Positions 9,021-18,300 of a stretch of 64,000 nucleotides of DNA are shown here, piece after piece. The translations under genes were made by a program, and so were the position numbers. The number at the start of each line of letters is the position of its first letter. The stretch's first letter is position 1. This stretch comes from Nitrospirota bacterium (GTDB lineage: Bacteria > Nitrospirota > Thermodesulfovibrionia > Thermodesulfovibrionales > Magnetobacteriaceae). The notes under the pieces were generated by a model, which had not been told where the DNA came from, ran no database searches, and saw only the letters and a list, made by a program, of their open reading frames with translations. Where the stretch lies: assembly GCA_015233895.1 (NCBI GenBank), contig JADFXG010000002.1, positions 186,001 through 250,000 on the forward strand, written 5' to 3'.

Positions 9021-10520
9021 ATGGCAAATGAAATCATAATAAACCACACCCTTGATGAGGTACGGGTGGGGGTGTTAGAGGGCGGGCAGCTTGTTGAGTT
9101 TTATGTGGAGCGAAAAAAAGAAGCCAGCATGGTCGGCAATATTTATAAGGGCAAAGTGGTAAAGATACTGCCCGGTATGCAGTCGGCATTTGTGGATATT
9201 GGACTGGAGAAAGCCGCGTTCCTTTATGTAGCCGATATTAAAACCGAATCAGAAGATTTTACAGCTTTTTTAGAAGAGACCGATGTTCCGATAGAAATTC
9301 CAACACGAAAAAGCAGAGGCGAGCTTACAATCAGCGAACTTATTCAGGAGGGACAGGAGGTAATAGTACAGGTATCAAAAGATCCGATAGGGACTAAGGG
9401 TGCCCGCAGCACTTCTTACATAACAATTCCCGGGCGCTACCTCGTGCTTATGCCGACAATCGAGCACATTGGAATATCCCGCCGGATAGAAAACCCCGAG
9501 GAAAGACAGCGGCTTCGTTCCATCGTGGAATCAATAAAACCTAAAGGGTATGGCCTTATTGTTAGAACAGCAAGCGAGGGCGCCAATCAGGAGGAACTCC
9601 AGCATGATATGGAGTTTTTGATGCTCGTTTGGGATAACATTCACAAGAAAAAGGAGAAAGTTTCCGCCCCTGCGCTATTGTACAGTGATTTAGACCTTAG
9701 CTTCAGAAGTGTCAGAGACCTACTCAGTAACGATGTCGAGCGCCTTGTCATTGACTCAAAAGACGAGTATGAAAACATACTTGATTTTGTTAAGAATTTC
9801 TTCCAAAAGCTGCTAAATAAGATAGAGCTTTATGACCGCAAAGAGCCCATTTTTGATGCCTTTGGCATAGAGCTTGACATATACAAGGGGCTTGACCGCA
9901 AAGTGTGGCTAAAATCCGGCGGCTACATCGTGATAGACCAGACGGAGGCCATGACGGTTATTGATGTAAACACCGGTAAGTATGTGGGCAAAAAGGATCT
10001 TGAAGATACGATATTAAAAACAAACCTTGAAGCCGTAAAAGAAATAGCGTACCAGATACGGCTAAGAAACCTGGGCGGCATAATCATTATAGACTTCATA
10101 GACATGGAACTGCAGGAAAACCGTGACAAGCTCTATCTTGCCTTTGTTGAGACAATGAAAAAGGACAGAGCCAAAAACACCATATTTAACGTATCGGAGC
10201 TTGGCCTGATTCAGATGACAAGAAAGCGGATACGGGAAAGCCTTGGACGCACACTTTGTGAAAGCTGTCCGATGTGCGAAGGAAAGGGGTTTGTCAAATC
10301 CGCTAAGACGATAAGTTATGAGATATTTAGGCGATTAAAGAAGGCTCCCATCCACAAGGGCGCAAAGGTGGTTATATCGGCCCACCCCATAGTGGCAGAC
10401 TATCTGTCTGATGAGCAAAGGGCTGGCCTTGAGGAGTTTGAAGTTACCCATGATGTAGCGGTAATAGTAAAGGCAGATTCGCGGTTACACAGGGAAAATG
10501 CAGAAATATCCGTGGTATGA
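9021..10520 (+). CDS. rng: Ribonuclease G/E family endoribonuclease
   Basis: The 499 residues cover an N-terminal S1 RNA-binding domain (about 36-120, GNIYKGKVVKILPGMQSAFVDIG), an RNase H-like/5'-sensor region, and the DNase I-like catalytic domain with its Mg-binding Asp residues in MTVIDVNTGKYVG and IIIIDFIDM. The Zn-link CESCPMCEGKG (near 415) pairs subunits in the tetramer. There is no long C-terminal degradosome scaffold, so it is RNase G-sized. The enzyme processes 16S rRNA and decays mRNA from 5'-monophosphate ends. It lies directly behind the radical SAM/DUF2344 gene, and its stop overlaps the next ATG by four bases, so the genes are translationally coupled. Confidence 0.93.
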   Translation: MANEIIINHTLDEVRVGVLEGGQLVEFYVERKKEASMVGNIYKGKVVKILPGMQSAFVDIGLEKAAFLYVADIKTESEDFTAFLEETDVPIEIPTRKSRGELTISELIQEGQEVIVQVSKDPIGTKGARSTSYITIPGRYLVLMPTIEHIGISRRIENPEERQRLRSIVESIKPKGYGLIVRTASEGANQEELQHDMEFLMLVWDNIHKKKEKVSAPALLYSDLDLSFRSVRDLLSNDVERLVIDSKDEYENILDFVKNFFQKLLNKIELYDRKEPIFDAFGIELDIYKGLDRKVWLKSGGYIVIDQTEAMTVIDVNTGKYVGKKDLEDTILKTNLEAVKEIAYQIRLRNLGGIIIIDFIDMELQENRDKLYLAFVETMKKDRAKNTIFNVSELGLIQMTRKRIRESLGRTLCESCPMCEGKGFVKSAKTISYEIFRRLKKAPIHKGAKVVISAHPIVADYLSDEQRAGLEEFEVTHDVAVIVKADSRLHRENAEISVV

Positions 10521-11356
10521 TTCAAAAGTCAAATCCCGATCTTGCAGATGAAACAAAATATTCAACTCTGGTTTCTTATCTAAAATCGTTAAAAAGTGTT
10601 GTGTTAGCTTACTCAGGCGGCGTTGACAGCACTTTCTTACTAAAAGCGCTCTCCGATGCCCAAATTCCTGCTCTTGCCGTGACAGCCAAATCCCCCTCAA
10701 TGCCGGTTGATGATTATAACCGGTGTGTCAGTATGACTCTGGAGTTTAAAATACCGGCAAGGACAATTGAAACGGATGAGATGAAAGATGAGCGATATGT
10801 TGCCAATACGCATGAGAGGTGTTTTTACTGTAAGAGCGAGTTATTTACTAAATTAAGAGCTGTTGCTGAGGCAGAGGGCTATGAGTATGTGATAGATGGC
10901 TCTAACACTGATGATCTAAGCGATTACCGGCCTGGGTTTAAGGCAAAGGAGAGGTTCAGAATAAAGAGCCCCCTGATAGAAATTGGAATTACTAAGGCTG
11001 AAATCAGAGCATTGTCGCAGCGCTTTGGATTAAGCACATGGGATATGCCCTCATCGCCGTGTTTAGCCTCGCGGCTTCCTTACGGAGAACGTGTGACAGA
11101 AGAGGCACTCAGAATGATAAGTGAAGCGGAACATGTGTTAAAGGCGCTTGGCTTTGGTGAGCTTCGGGTGAGAAAACACGGTGATATGGCTCGTATCGAG
11201 TTACACGAGGGCGACATAGAAAGATGCACTCGTACCGATATAAGAGAGAAGATCGTACAGGAGTTAAAATCTATCGGTTTTCTCTATGTATCGTGTGATT
11301 TGGAGGGCTACGTAAGCGGCAAGTTAAACCGTGCGCTTAAGAAAGCGAAACTATGA
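10517..11356 (+). CDS. larE: LarE-like ATP-dependent sacrificial sulfur transferase
   Basis: This 279-residue PP-loop ATP pyrophosphatase carries the SGGVDST nucleotide-binding loop (about residues 34-40) and the segment SSPCLASRLPYG, whose Cys matches the sulfur-donating Cys176 of Lactobacillus LarE. LarE adenylates and thiolates the pyridinium dicarboxylate precursor of the nickel-pincer cofactor of lactate racemase. No larB, larC or racemase gene is in the window. Many bacteria have LarE-like proteins without a known racemase, so the physiological substrate may differ. It is coupled to both neighbours by 4-base ATGA overlaps. Confidence 0.88.
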   Translation: MIQKSNPDLADETKYSTLVSYLKSLKSVVLAYSGGVDSTFLLKALSDAQIPALAVTAKSPSMPVDDYNRCVSMTLEFKIPARTIETDEMKDERYVANTHERCFYCKSELFTKLRAVAEAEGYEYVIDGSNTDDLSDYRPGFKAKERFRIKSPLIEIGITKAEIRALSQRFGLSTWDMPSSPCLASRLPYGERVTEEALRMISEAEHVLKALGFGELRVRKHGDMARIELHEGDIERCTRTDIREKIVQELKSIGFLYVSCDLEGYVSGKLNRALKKAKL

Positions 11357-12534
11357 ATGATACTGAATTTATACATAACATAAACCTTTGTGTAAAGTGT
11401 GGCGGGTGTAAGGCAGAGTGTCCGACCTACTTTGCATCGTCAAAGGAGATGGAAAGCGCCCGTGGCAGGATGCGCTTACTTAAGGCGTTTCTAGGCGGAG
11501 AGCTTGCGCCCGGCAAAAAACTCAGTGAAAAGATCTTCAGCTGCCTGCTTTGTGGCGATTGCTCAAACCGCTGTCCGTTAAACATAGACATCCAGGAGGT
11601 GATTTATCATGCCCGATATCTGCTTAAGAGTTATGACAAAAAGAGGAGGTTTTATCGCCCGCTTACAAAGATGCTCTTTAAAAATACTGACTTCTCTGTA
11701 AAACTCTACAAACCGTTTCAAAAGTATTTTAATAAGCGGATGGTAGCGGACGGGTTGATACCAGAGGATGTGGAGTTTTGCGAAAATCAGTTTAAAAAGA
11801 CCAATATTTTTTTAACGAAAAATAAAATCGGACGTGTCGCCGTGTTTTCCGGCTGTACGGCCAAGCATGTGTATCCGGAGCTTTCCTATTCGCTGGCAAA
11901 CGTGCTTAACGCGTTAAACTATGAGGTGGTGTTTCCCAACACAGAGGTCTGCTGCGGTGCGCCGTTTAGAGCTCTTGGATTAAATGATACCGCTATAAAG
12001 TATGCAGAGAAAAATTACAACACTTTCAGCAAATTAAACGTAGATGCCATAGTGTCCCTGTGTCCAACCTGTGTGGTAGCACTAAAGAAACACTATAAGC
12101 TCCTCATAGGAAAAGAGTTTGACAATGTCTATGACATAGCAACTTTCTTGAAAGAAAAACTCACAGGCCATATTACAACAAAATCAGGGATTGACCTTGA
12201 TGTCTCAGTCCATGACTCCTGCCATGACAGAAATGAGTTAAAAACAGGAGAGATTACAAGAGCAATCTTAAGCGGCATGGGGGCAAAGATAATCGAGCCG
12301 CACAAACAAACATGCTGCGGCTTTGGCGGCACATTTAGTTTATTCTACAAAGACATGTCAAACGTAATCCTGAAAGATACGTTAAAGGGACTGGTTCAAA
12401 CCGGCGCTAAAGCTTTTGTAACAACTTGCCCAAACTGCATATTTCAACTGAGTAAACTAATGAAAGATAAACCCATATATCACCTTATCGAGCTCGTTGA
12501 AGAGGTTCTCATGAAAGAGCAAAAAAAGGATTAA
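11353..12534 (+). CDS. GlcF/LutA-type Fe-S oxidoreductase subunit (two CCG domains)
   Basis: This 393-residue protein has two N-terminal [4Fe-4S] motifs (CVKCGGCKAEC near residue 13 and CLLCGDCSNRC near 70) and two cysteine-rich CCG domains. The CCG domains are CSGC-type to CCGAPFRA and CPTC, then CHDRNE to CCGFGG and CPNC. It matches glycolate oxidase iron-sulfur subunit GlcF and related HdrD-like electron-transfer proteins. The FAD-linked GlcD partner is not adjacent, so the donor is unknown. It overlaps larE by four bases, which suggests a link to 2-hydroxyacid metabolism. That link is an inference. Confidence 0.87.
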   Translation: MNDTEFIHNINLCVKCGGCKAECPTYFASSKEMESARGRMRLLKAFLGGELAPGKKLSEKIFSCLLCGDCSNRCPLNIDIQEVIYHARYLLKSYDKKRRFYRPLTKMLFKNTDFSVKLYKPFQKYFNKRMVADGLIPEDVEFCENQFKKTNIFLTKNKIGRVAVFSGCTAKHVYPELSYSLANVLNALNYEVVFPNTEVCCGAPFRALGLNDTAIKYAEKNYNTFSKLNVDAIVSLCPTCVVALKKHYKLLIGKEFDNVYDIATFLKEKLTGHITTKSGIDLDVSVHDSCHDRNELKTGEITRAILSGMGAKIIEPHKQTCCGFGGTFSLFYKDMSNVILKDTLKGLVQTGAKAFVTTCPNCIFQLSKLMKDKPIYHLIELVEEVLMKEQKKD

Positions 12535-12556
12535 CAGATTCTTTATACTATCATGT

Positions 12557-13387
12557 ATGAGACTTAAGGAACTTTTAGATAGTTATTATAATTCTTTTAA
12601 CTTTAAGGAAAGAGTCTTAAATGACCCCATAGAGTTTCCCTCTTTGTACAAAACCCCCGCTGACATAGAGGCCGCAGGGCTGATTGCCGCCTCTTTTGCC
12701 TATGGCAAAGTGACTCTGTTTAAGCCGGTAATACGACAAATCCTCGAAAAAATGGGTGGGAGCCCTTATGAGTTTCTCATAAATTTTAATGTTAGAACAC
12801 AGGGTAAATTATTTTCAGGCATATCGTACAGATTTAACCGTAATGAGGATGTGTTGGCTTTTTTGTTTGTACTTGGTGAAATTCTAAAAAATTACGGCTC
12901 TGTAAAAAGACTTTTTTTAGAGAATTTTAATGGCAGCATCTATGATTCAATAAACGGCTTTGTACAATACGCTGTAAGCGTAAATACAGAACCGGTTTAT
13001 GGTAATAACCAAAAAACAAATGGTTTTTTACAATTTTTCCCAGACCCGGCAAAAGGCAGCGCATGTAAGCGAATAAACATGTATCTGCGGTGGATGGTAC
13101 GCAACAGAGACATAGACTTTGGACTTTGGCCTGAGATACCGGCCTCAGCTCTGGTAATTCCCCTTGATACACATATATCAAAGGTGGCACGCTGTCTGGG
13201 GCTTACAAAGCGAAAAACCAATGACTGGAGAGCTGCCGTTGAAATAACTCAGGCTCTTAGCGTCTTTGAACCCCTCGACCCGCTCAAGTATGATTTTGCA
13301 CTTTGCCACCACGGCATATCAGGCAACTGTAAGGGTGTTGGCGATACTGAGTGCGATAAGTGCTCCTTTAAAGAGTTTATCAAATAA
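12557..13387 (+). CDS. TIGR02757 family protein (HhH-GPD-like features)
   Basis: The length (276 aa) and sequence fit the conserved TIGR02757 family of unknown function. Two segments recall helix-hairpin-helix DNA glycosylases. VIPLDTHISKVARCLGL resembles the VDTH...RLGL strip of endonuclease III. The C-terminal HHGISGNCKGVGDTECDKC resembles the HG...C......C..C Fe-S loop. The usual catalytic Lys-Asp arrangement was not confirmed. It starts 22 bases after the Fe-S oxidoreductase without a clear Shine-Dalgarno. The family is fairly certain; a DNA-repair role is speculation. Confidence 0.75.
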   Translation: MRLKELLDSYYNSFNFKERVLNDPIEFPSLYKTPADIEAAGLIAASFAYGKVTLFKPVIRQILEKMGGSPYEFLINFNVRTQGKLFSGISYRFNRNEDVLAFLFVLGEILKNYGSVKRLFLENFNGSIYDSINGFVQYAVSVNTEPVYGNNQKTNGFLQFFPDPAKGSACKRINMYLRWMVRNRDIDFGLWPEIPASALVIPLDTHISKVARCLGLTKRKTNDWRAAVEITQALSVFEPLDPLKYDFALCHHGISGNCKGVGDTECDKCSFKEFIK

Positions 13388-13519
13388 GCTTCGGACATTA
13401 AATTGGTATATTTAACAGAAACTTAACTTTGCATTTTATTATTTTACTTCAAACTTTACGGATTTTATGTTAAAATCTTAGAACTATGTTTAGCAGTAAT
13501 GAACAAATAGAGGCTTGAA

Positions 13520-14485
13520 ATGAAGAAAAGCAACATTCCTGATTTTACAAATGTAAGGAGATATCACCTCTCTGAGAGAAAAAGCAAGGTTTGTGTTTCA
13601 AAAGCAGGAACCCCTTATAGTCCAGGAGGCAGTTTCAGGGATTTTCTGAACACCCTTCCTGATATTTTAGCGGCGGGAGACTTCAACTCTGCAGCTAACG
13701 CCATTGTAGAGGCAAGAAGTAATGGTGCCTCCGTAGTGCTTGGCATGGGAGCACATCCAATAAAAGTTGGACTGTGTCCGGTCATTATAAATCTGATAAA
13801 TGAGGGGCTAATTACTGCTATTGCCACAAACGGCGCCTCGGTAGTTCATGACTTTGAGTTGGCCTACATGGGTTACACATCGGAGGATGTCTTAGAGCAG
13901 CTTAATGACGGGAGCTTTGGTATGGCTTATGAAACAGGAGTGTTTTTAAATGAGGCTATCAATAAAGGTGTTGATGAGGGAAACGGCATAGGGTACTCAA
14001 TCGGAAAATACATAAACTCTGAACCCTCGATGAAGCACAGTGAGAAAAACAGCATTTTTGCCGCCTGCTTCCGTAAACAAATTCCAATAACCGTCCATGT
14101 TGCCATAGGAACTGACATAATCCACATGCACCCGGAGGCTGACGGAGCTAAAATCGGGCTGGGAAGCATGAGAGATTTTCGAATTTTCACTAGTGTCGTT
14201 TCCGGGCTAACTCACGGAGTGTTTATAAATCTTGGCTCTGCCGTACTAATCCCTGAGGTGTTTTTAAAGGCTCTGACACTTGCAAGAAACACCGGCAGCC
14301 GTGTTGACAACTTTACGGCCATAAATATGGATTTCATCCGGCACTATAGAGCCCATGAAAATGTACTTAAAAGACCAACCGCAAATGGCGGCAGAGCAAT
14401 AAGCCTCATAGGGCACCATGAGCTGATGTTTCCGCTTTTAGCGGCGGCGGTGCTTGAGAAAAAAGCGGATTATTCAGCCGCATAG
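13520..14485 (+). CDS. Deoxyhypusine synthase-like protein
   Basis: This 321-residue protein has the NAD-binding Rossmann-like fold of the deoxyhypusine synthase family (SNGASVVLGMGAHPIKVGLCP, ATNGASVVHDFELAYMG, HVAIGTDIIHMHPEADG). I cannot find the SGARPDEAVSWGK-type segment that supplies the catalytic Lys in eukaryotic and archaeal enzymes, and bacteria generally lack eIF5A. Hypusine formation is therefore unlikely. A different spermidine- or NAD-dependent reaction, or a non-catalytic role, is possible. It precedes argD by 31 bases, so it may be co-expressed with late arginine biosynthesis. The gap before it (13388-13519) is AT-rich and likely holds the promoter of this group. Confidence 0.75.
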   Translation: MKKSNIPDFTNVRRYHLSERKSKVCVSKAGTPYSPGGSFRDFLNTLPDILAAGDFNSAANAIVEARSNGASVVLGMGAHPIKVGLCPVIINLINEGLITAIATNGASVVHDFELAYMGYTSEDVLEQLNDGSFGMAYETGVFLNEAINKGVDEGNGIGYSIGKYINSEPSMKHSEKNSIFAACFRKQIPITVHVAIGTDIIHMHPEADGAKIGLGSMRDFRIFTSVVSGLTHGVFINLGSAVLIPEVFLKALTLARNTGSRVDNFTAINMDFIRHYRAHENVLKRPTANGGRAISLIGHHELMFPLLAAAVLEKKADYSAA

Positions 14486-14516
14486 ATTTATTTATAAAAG
14501 AGGAGTATTAAGTTTT

Positions 14517-15716
14517 ATGGAAATAAAAAAAATGTTGGATGAATCATCTCAGTATGTGATGGAAACCTATAAGCGCTTTCCGGTGGTGTTTTCTAAGGGC
14601 AGGGAAATGCGCCTGTGGAGTGTTGACGGGAAAGAGTACCTGGACTTTCTTGCAGGTATTGCCGTTAATGTCTTAGGGCATTGTCATCCTAAAATTGTAG
14701 TAGCTATCCAAAAGCAGGCACAGAGGCTGATTCACGTCTCAAATTTCTATCACAACGACGTTCAAATTAAACTTGCCCGGCTTTTGATAAAACACTCGTT
14801 TGCCGACCGTGTGTTTTTTTGTAACTCCGGGGCAGAGGCAAATGAGGCTGCTATTAAGCTTTCCAGAAAGTACGCCAAGGCACACCACGGTGAGCACTGT
14901 GTAAACATTATAACAGCTCTGAATTCCTTTCACGGGAGAACTCTTGCCACAATAACAGCTACAGGGCAGCCTAAATTTCAAAAGGGATTTGAACCACTTG
15001 TGCCAGGCTTTAAGTACGTGCCGTTTAACGATTTTGAAGCTATCGAGGATGCCGTTGATAAAAACACTTGTGCCGTTATGATTGAACTGATTCAAGGCGA
15101 GGGCGGTGTGATTGTGGCCAGTGAGGACTATTTAAAAAAGCTGAGGGCTCTGTGTACTGAAAAAGGGGTTCTTCTGATTTTTGATGAGGTTCAAACCGGC
15201 ATGGGACGCACCGGCACACTGTTTGCCTACGAACACTACAAGATTGAACCAGACATCATAACACTAGCCAAGGGGTTAGGAGGCGGGGTTCCCATAGGAG
15301 CCTGCATGGCGCGTGATGATGTTGCCAAAGCCTTTGAGTACGGTTCTCATGCCTCTACTTTTGGCGGTAACCCGCTGTCCTGTGCCGCAGCCGTTGCAAC
15401 CCTTGAGACACTCCTTGAAGACAGCATTATGCTCACTGAGTGTAAACGTCTCGGAGACCATCTGCAAAATTCTCTCTTAAACTTGAAAGACAAGTTCCCT
15501 AACATAATAATGGATGTACGAGGACGGGGGCTACTGCTTGGAATGGAACTGACCCGTGAGTGCAGTCAGGTCGTACAGGCGTGTTTTGAAAGAGGAATAC
15601 TGATTAATTGCACAGCTGGTAATACGCTGCGCTTCTGTCCACCTTTGATTGTAAAAGAAGAGGACATTAACAAACTCATAGATGTACTCAATGAGGTTTT
15701 GGCGAGGTTATCGTGA
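14517..15716 (+). CDS. argD: Acetylornithine aminotransferase
   Basis: This class III PLP aminotransferase of 399 residues converts N-acetylglutamate semialdehyde to N-acetylornithine in arginine synthesis. Visible are YLDFLAGIAVNVLGHCHP, FCNSGAEANEAAIKLSRK, the PLP-contact segment LLIFDEVQTGMGRTG, and the Schiff-base Lys in ITLAKGLGGGVPIGA. An upstream in-frame ATG at 14454 would overlap the preceding gene and add 21 non-homologous residues. ATG 14517 has AGAGGAG upstream and fits the family, so it is chosen. It overlaps argF by four bases. Confidence 0.9.
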   Translation: MEIKKMLDESSQYVMETYKRFPVVFSKGREMRLWSVDGKEYLDFLAGIAVNVLGHCHPKIVVAIQKQAQRLIHVSNFYHNDVQIKLARLLIKHSFADRVFFCNSGAEANEAAIKLSRKYAKAHHGEHCVNIITALNSFHGRTLATITATGQPKFQKGFEPLVPGFKYVPFNDFEAIEDAVDKNTCAVMIELIQGEGGVIVASEDYLKKLRALCTEKGVLLIFDEVQTGMGRTGTLFAYEHYKIEPDIITLAKGLGGGVPIGACMARDDVAKAFEYGSHASTFGGNPLSCAAAVATLETLLEDSIMLTECKRLGDHLQNSLLNLKDKFPNIIMDVRGRGLLLGMELTRECSQVVQACFERGILINCTAGNTLRFCPPLIVKEEDINKLIDVLNEVLARLS

Positions 15717-16621
15717 AAAGAGATTTTTTGACCTTTTGGGAACTATCGAAAAATGAAGTTGAAAGCATACTTGAGCGTGCTGCATGTTTTAAAGCAGGAA
15801 ATACCGGCAATAAGAGCTCCCTCAGCGGCAAAAGCATAGGACTGTTCTTTGAAAAATCATCAACACGTACACGGGTTTCTTTTGAGGTGGGGATATATCA
15901 ACTCGGAGGGCAGCCTGTTTACATACGCAGCGGTGACAGCCAGGTGGGGCGCGGCGAATCAATCAGCGACACGGCGCGGGTGCTCTCCCGCTACTTTGAC
16001 GGACTAATTGTACGCACATACGCTCAGGTACGGCTTGAGGAATTTGCAAAGTATAGCACGGCGCCTGTAATAAATGGTTTGAGTGACACACATCATCCCT
16101 GTCAGGTGCTGGCCGATTTGCTTACCATAAAGGAAAGAAAAGGTAAGTTGCAGGGCATTAAATTAACATACCTTGGAGATAGCAATAATGTTACAAATTC
16201 GCTGATTGAGGCCTCACTACGAATGGGAATTGTGCTGTCCATAGCATCCCCGGCCGGGTTTGAGCCTAAGCCTGCTATGATGAAAAAACTCCATGACTTA
16301 GACTATCAGGGAATAAAGATATACAACGACCCTGTTGAGGCTGTAAAACAAGCCGACGTGGTTTATACCGACGTGTGGATAAGCATGGGGGATGAAGAGA
16401 CAGGTCAACAAAAAAAGAAGGACGCCTTAAAACCGTTTCAGATTAACGATGCCCTTTTAAAACATGCAAACCCTGATGTCACAGTGCTGCACTGTTTGCC
16501 AGCCCACAGAGGGGAGGAAATAACCGACAGTGTCATAGACGGCCCGATGAGTGCCGTGTTTGACCAGGCTGAAAACAGGCTGCACACACAGAAGGCTCTG
16601 TTAGAGATGCTAATCGGTTAG
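15713..16621 (+). CDS. argF: Ornithine carbamoyltransferase
   Basis: The 302-residue enzyme makes citrulline from ornithine and carbamoyl phosphate. It shows the carbamoyl-phosphate motif KSSTRTRVSFEVG, the HPCQVLADLLTI segment, the ornithine-binding region (YTDVWISMGDE) and the HCLPAHRG motif with its catalytic Cys. The GTG start overlaps the argD stop (GTGA), so the two arginine genes are translationally coupled. The RNase J gene follows within three bases. Confidence 0.93.
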   Translation: MKRDFLTFWELSKNEVESILERAACFKAGNTGNKSSLSGKSIGLFFEKSSTRTRVSFEVGIYQLGGQPVYIRSGDSQVGRGESISDTARVLSRYFDGLIVRTYAQVRLEEFAKYSTAPVINGLSDTHHPCQVLADLLTIKERKGKLQGIKLTYLGDSNNVTNSLIEASLRMGIVLSIASPAGFEPKPAMMKKLHDLDYQGIKIYNDPVEAVKQADVVYTDVWISMGDEETGQQKKKDALKPFQINDALLKHANPDVTVLHCLPAHRGEEITDSVIDGPMSAVFDQAENRLHTQKALLEMLIG

Positions 16622-16623
16622 CT

Positions 16624-18300
16624 TTGGAGTTACCCACTTTGGCGGCTGGAGTTTCTATAATTCCTCTGGGCGGTGTAGAGGAAATCGGGTTGAATATGAC
16701 AATTTTAGAGACAGACGATTCTCTTATAGTAATAGATGCAGGGCTTATGTTTCCAGAGGAGGGAATGCACGGCGTTGATTTTGTTATACCCGACTATTCG
16801 TACATTTTAGATAATAAGGATAAACTAAGAGGAATAATTATAACCCACGGACATGAAGACCACACGGGGGCACTGCCATTTCTCCTTAAGGATTTAGGCC
16901 CGGATGTGCCAGTCTATGGTACGCTTTTAACCATAGGGTTAATCAAGGATAAACTCAAGGAATATAATGTCAAGGACTTATTGTTTATAATAATTAAGCC
17001 GCGGGACAGGATAACACTTGGCGACTTTACGGTAGAATTCATTCGTGTTGCACACAGTATAGCTGATGGCGTGGGGCTTGCCGTTGAGACCCCTTATGGC
17101 ACAATTATTCACACGGGCGATTTTAAGTTTGATTCAAGCCCAGTGGATGGCGAGTTTCTGGATATATCGAGATTTGCGCATTATGGTGAAAAAGGTGTGC
17201 TGCTTTTGATGTCTGACAGCACAAACGCCGAGCGTGGAGGTTTTACCCCGTCAGAGAAAGTAGTACGGGCTGCCTTTGAGGATGTCTTTGCAAAGGCTGC
17301 AGGACGAATAATTATAGCTACATTTGCCTCAAACATCCACAGAATTCAGCAGGTGGTGGATGTTGCGGTTGAGTTTGGTAAAAAAGTTGTTTTATGCGGC
17401 AGAAGCATAGTGTCAAATGTACGTATAGCAATGGACCTGGGCTACCTGAGAATACCCTTTGATACGTGTCTTAAGGTTGAAGAGATTAAAAACCTTAAAC
17501 CCGGAGAGACAGTCATCGTAACAACAGGGAGCCAGGGAGAGCCCATGAGCGTGTTAACCCGAATTGCCCGCAATGAACATAAGCAGATAAAGGTTAAAAC
17601 CGGAGACACTGTGATAATCTCAGCAAAGGCAATTCCAGGCAATGGCAGAGCGGTTGGTAAAATAATCAATCAACTGTTTAAGATAGGAGCAGATGTAATT
17701 TATGAGAAGGTGGCAGATGTACACGTCTCAGGACATGCCTCGGTTGAAGAGCTTAAACTGATGCTTAATATAACCAAACCAAAATACTTTGTACCCATTC
17801 ACGGTGAGTACAGACACCTTCACCGCCACGCATACGTGGCCAAAACTCTTGGCATTGCTGTAGAAAACATATTTTTACTGTCTAACGGTAACGTGCTTGA
17901 AATCAACCAGCAGGAGGGAGTTCTTGCCGACGGGGTAACTGCAGGGAGAGTTTATATTGAAGGAAAAAACCTCTGTGATATTGGCGATCTGGTGCTTAAG
18001 GAACGGAGGCGGCTTGCTCAGGACGGCGTTGTCATAGTGCTCATTTCAATAGCGAAGGAGGACGGGAGTATAGTCTCAGGCCCCGACATTATAACACGAG
18101 GTTTTGTCTTTGAAAGCTCCTCAAAAGAGATTATGGATGAGGCCAGAGCTCTTATTCTTGAGGCTTTTGCCACTTTTGATGACTCCTTTGTAAAAAGCGT
18201 ATCCAATATATCTGCAAAAGTTAAAAGCATTCTCAGAAAGTTCATAAGAAATAAGACTGAAAAAAGACCGATAATTATGCCGGTTATCGTAGAGGTGTAG
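16624..18300 (+). CDS. rnj: Ribonuclease J
   Basis: This 558-residue metallo-beta-lactamase/beta-CASP nuclease has the zinc motif HGHEDHTGALP (near 80), a later metal Asp (LLLMSDSTNAE), the beta-CASP region (IATFASNIHRIQQVVD), HVSGHAS and PIHGEYRHL. The C-terminal RNase J dimerisation domain is complete. RNase J has both endo- and 5'-to-3' exonuclease activity in mRNA decay. Together with the RNase G gene upstream, the operon-like run carries two 5'-end-dependent ribonucleases. The start is TTG at 16624, three bases after argF. Confidence 0.92.
   Translation: MELPTLAAGVSIIPLGGVEEIGLNMTILETDDSLIVIDAGLMFPEEGMHGVDFVIPDYSYILDNKDKLRGIIITHGHEDHTGALPFLLKDLGPDVPVYGTLLTIGLIKDKLKEYNVKDLLFIIIKPRDRITLGDFTVEFIRVAHSIADGVGLAVETPYGTIIHTGDFKFDSSPVDGEFLDISRFAHYGEKGVLLLMSDSTNAERGGFTPSEKVVRAAFEDVFAKAAGRIIIATFASNIHRIQQVVDVAVEFGKKVVLCGRSIVSNVRIAMDLGYLRIPFDTCLKVEEIKNLKPGETVIVTTGSQGEPMSVLTRIARNEHKQIKVKTGDTVIISAKAIPGNGRAVGKIINQLFKIGADVIYEKVADVHVSGHASVEELKLMLNITKPKYFVPIHGEYRHLHRHAYVAKTLGIAVENIFLLSNGNVLEINQQEGVLADGVTAGRVYIEGKNLCDIGDLVLKERRRLAQDGVVIVLISIAKEDGSIVSGPDIITRGFVFESSSKEIMDEARALILEAFATFDDSFVKSVSNISAKVKSILRKFIRNKTEKRPIIMPVIVEV

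Noticed and set aside
14454-14516. Earlier ATG for argD at 14454.
   Set aside because: It overlaps the preceding gene in another frame and adds residues with no family match; ATG 14517 has AGAGGAG.
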